NCBI GenBank assembly: GCA_947454285.1
Contig: CANGJO010000065.1
Span: 1-5,430, forward strand
DNA: 5,430 bases
Source of the DNA: Microbacteriaceae bacterium
GTDB lineage: Bacteria > Actinomycetota > Actinomycetes > Actinomycetales > Microbacteriaceae
Reading direction: 5' to 3'
Part shown: positions 5,205 to 5,430 of the stretch, one piece after another
How positions within the stretch are numbered: position 1 is the stretch's first letter
Layout: each line of letters opens with the position of its first letter
Position numbers and translations under genes: made by a program
Notes under the pieces: model-generated
Told to the model about the DNA's origin: nothing
The model's input: only the letters and a program-made list of their open reading frames with translations
Databases searched by the model: none

Positions 5205-5430
5205 TGAGCACTCCAAAGACCCAGCCTGCCGATCAGGCGCCGGACCCAGCGGATTCTGCCGCTAAACACCGCGCCAAGCAGACCGTAGTCAACTTAGTTC
5301 TGTCTTTGGTTGCATGCCTGGGCATCGTAATCATCACCGTTCTTGCAGTGCCACGCGATGACAGCAATCGCATCAAGGCCGTTGACTACGTTGCAGCTGC
5401 GTTAGATGCCGAAACCGCAAGCAATTTGAA
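5204..5430 (+). CDS. DUF4245 family membrane protein (partial, N-terminal 75 codons)
   Basis: An open frame from the GTG at 5204 runs off the window end after 75 complete codons and two bases. It has a hydrophilic N-terminus (to about residue 26), then one membrane segment, VVNLVLSLVACLGIVIITVL (28-47). This is followed by AVPRDD (48-53) and IKAVDYVAAALDAE (57-70). The arrangement Arg-x-x-x-Gln-x-Val-x-Asn, membrane helix, PR, then VDY fits DUF4245, an uncharacterised actinobacterial family commonly next to xseB and glpX. It is likely a single-pass protein with its C-terminal domain outside the membrane. The TAGTG overlap with xseB and a weak ribosome site suggest translational coupling. Its biochemical role is unknown. 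Confidence 0.85.
   Translation, partial: MSTPKTQPADQAPDPADSAAKHRAKQTVVNLVLSLVACLGIVIITVLAVPRDDSNRIKAVDYVAAALDAETASNL

Overview
The window looks like chromosomal DNA of an actinobacterium, most likely a small-genome, moderate-GC member of the Microbacteriaceae. This is inferred from the protein families: an actinobacterial GlpX, a class II Fba, an XseA of actinobacterial type and a DUF4245 protein directly after xseB. It also rests on GTG starts and a base composition near half G+C by eye. No RNA gene, CRISPR array, insertion sequence or prophage is visible. The region is dense and mostly housekeeping.

Layout. The window opens with the last 48 codons of an unrecognised plus-strand gene (1-149). 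This gene converges, with an 11-nt gap, on glpX (minus, 161-1126), a class II fructose-1,6-bisphosphatase. An 80-bp intergenic region separates glpX from the divergent fba (plus, 1207-2232), a class II fructose-bisphosphate aldolase. The two enzymes catalyse consecutive steps of gluconeogenesis, and their candidate -10 boxes overlap on opposite strands. Seven bases after fba lies a 69-codon MORN-repeat gene (2240-2449) whose first codons contain a strong terminator-like hairpin. Its stop codon overlaps, within one CTAG, the stop codon of a minus-strand fragment (2446 to about 2661). That fragment encodes only the C-terminal end of an amino-acid ABC transporter ATPase and is read as a deletion remnant.

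Next is ispH/lytB (minus, 2687-3688), the last enzyme of the MEP isoprenoid pathway. It appears to be expressed from a leaderless mRNA: a TATCAT box sits so that transcription would begin on the G of its GTG start. A perfect 7-bp inverted repeat covers that box. Divergently, xseA (3745-4962), xseB (4983-5204) and a DUF4245 membrane protein gene (5204 onward, cut by the window end) form a tight plus-strand operon. XseA and XseB are the large and small subunits of exonuclease VII.

I found no convincing undescribed multi-gene system. The points most worth a second look are the shared divergent glpX/fba promoter, the hairpin inside the MORN gene, the ABC-ATPase fragment, and the leaderless ispH start with its palindrome.
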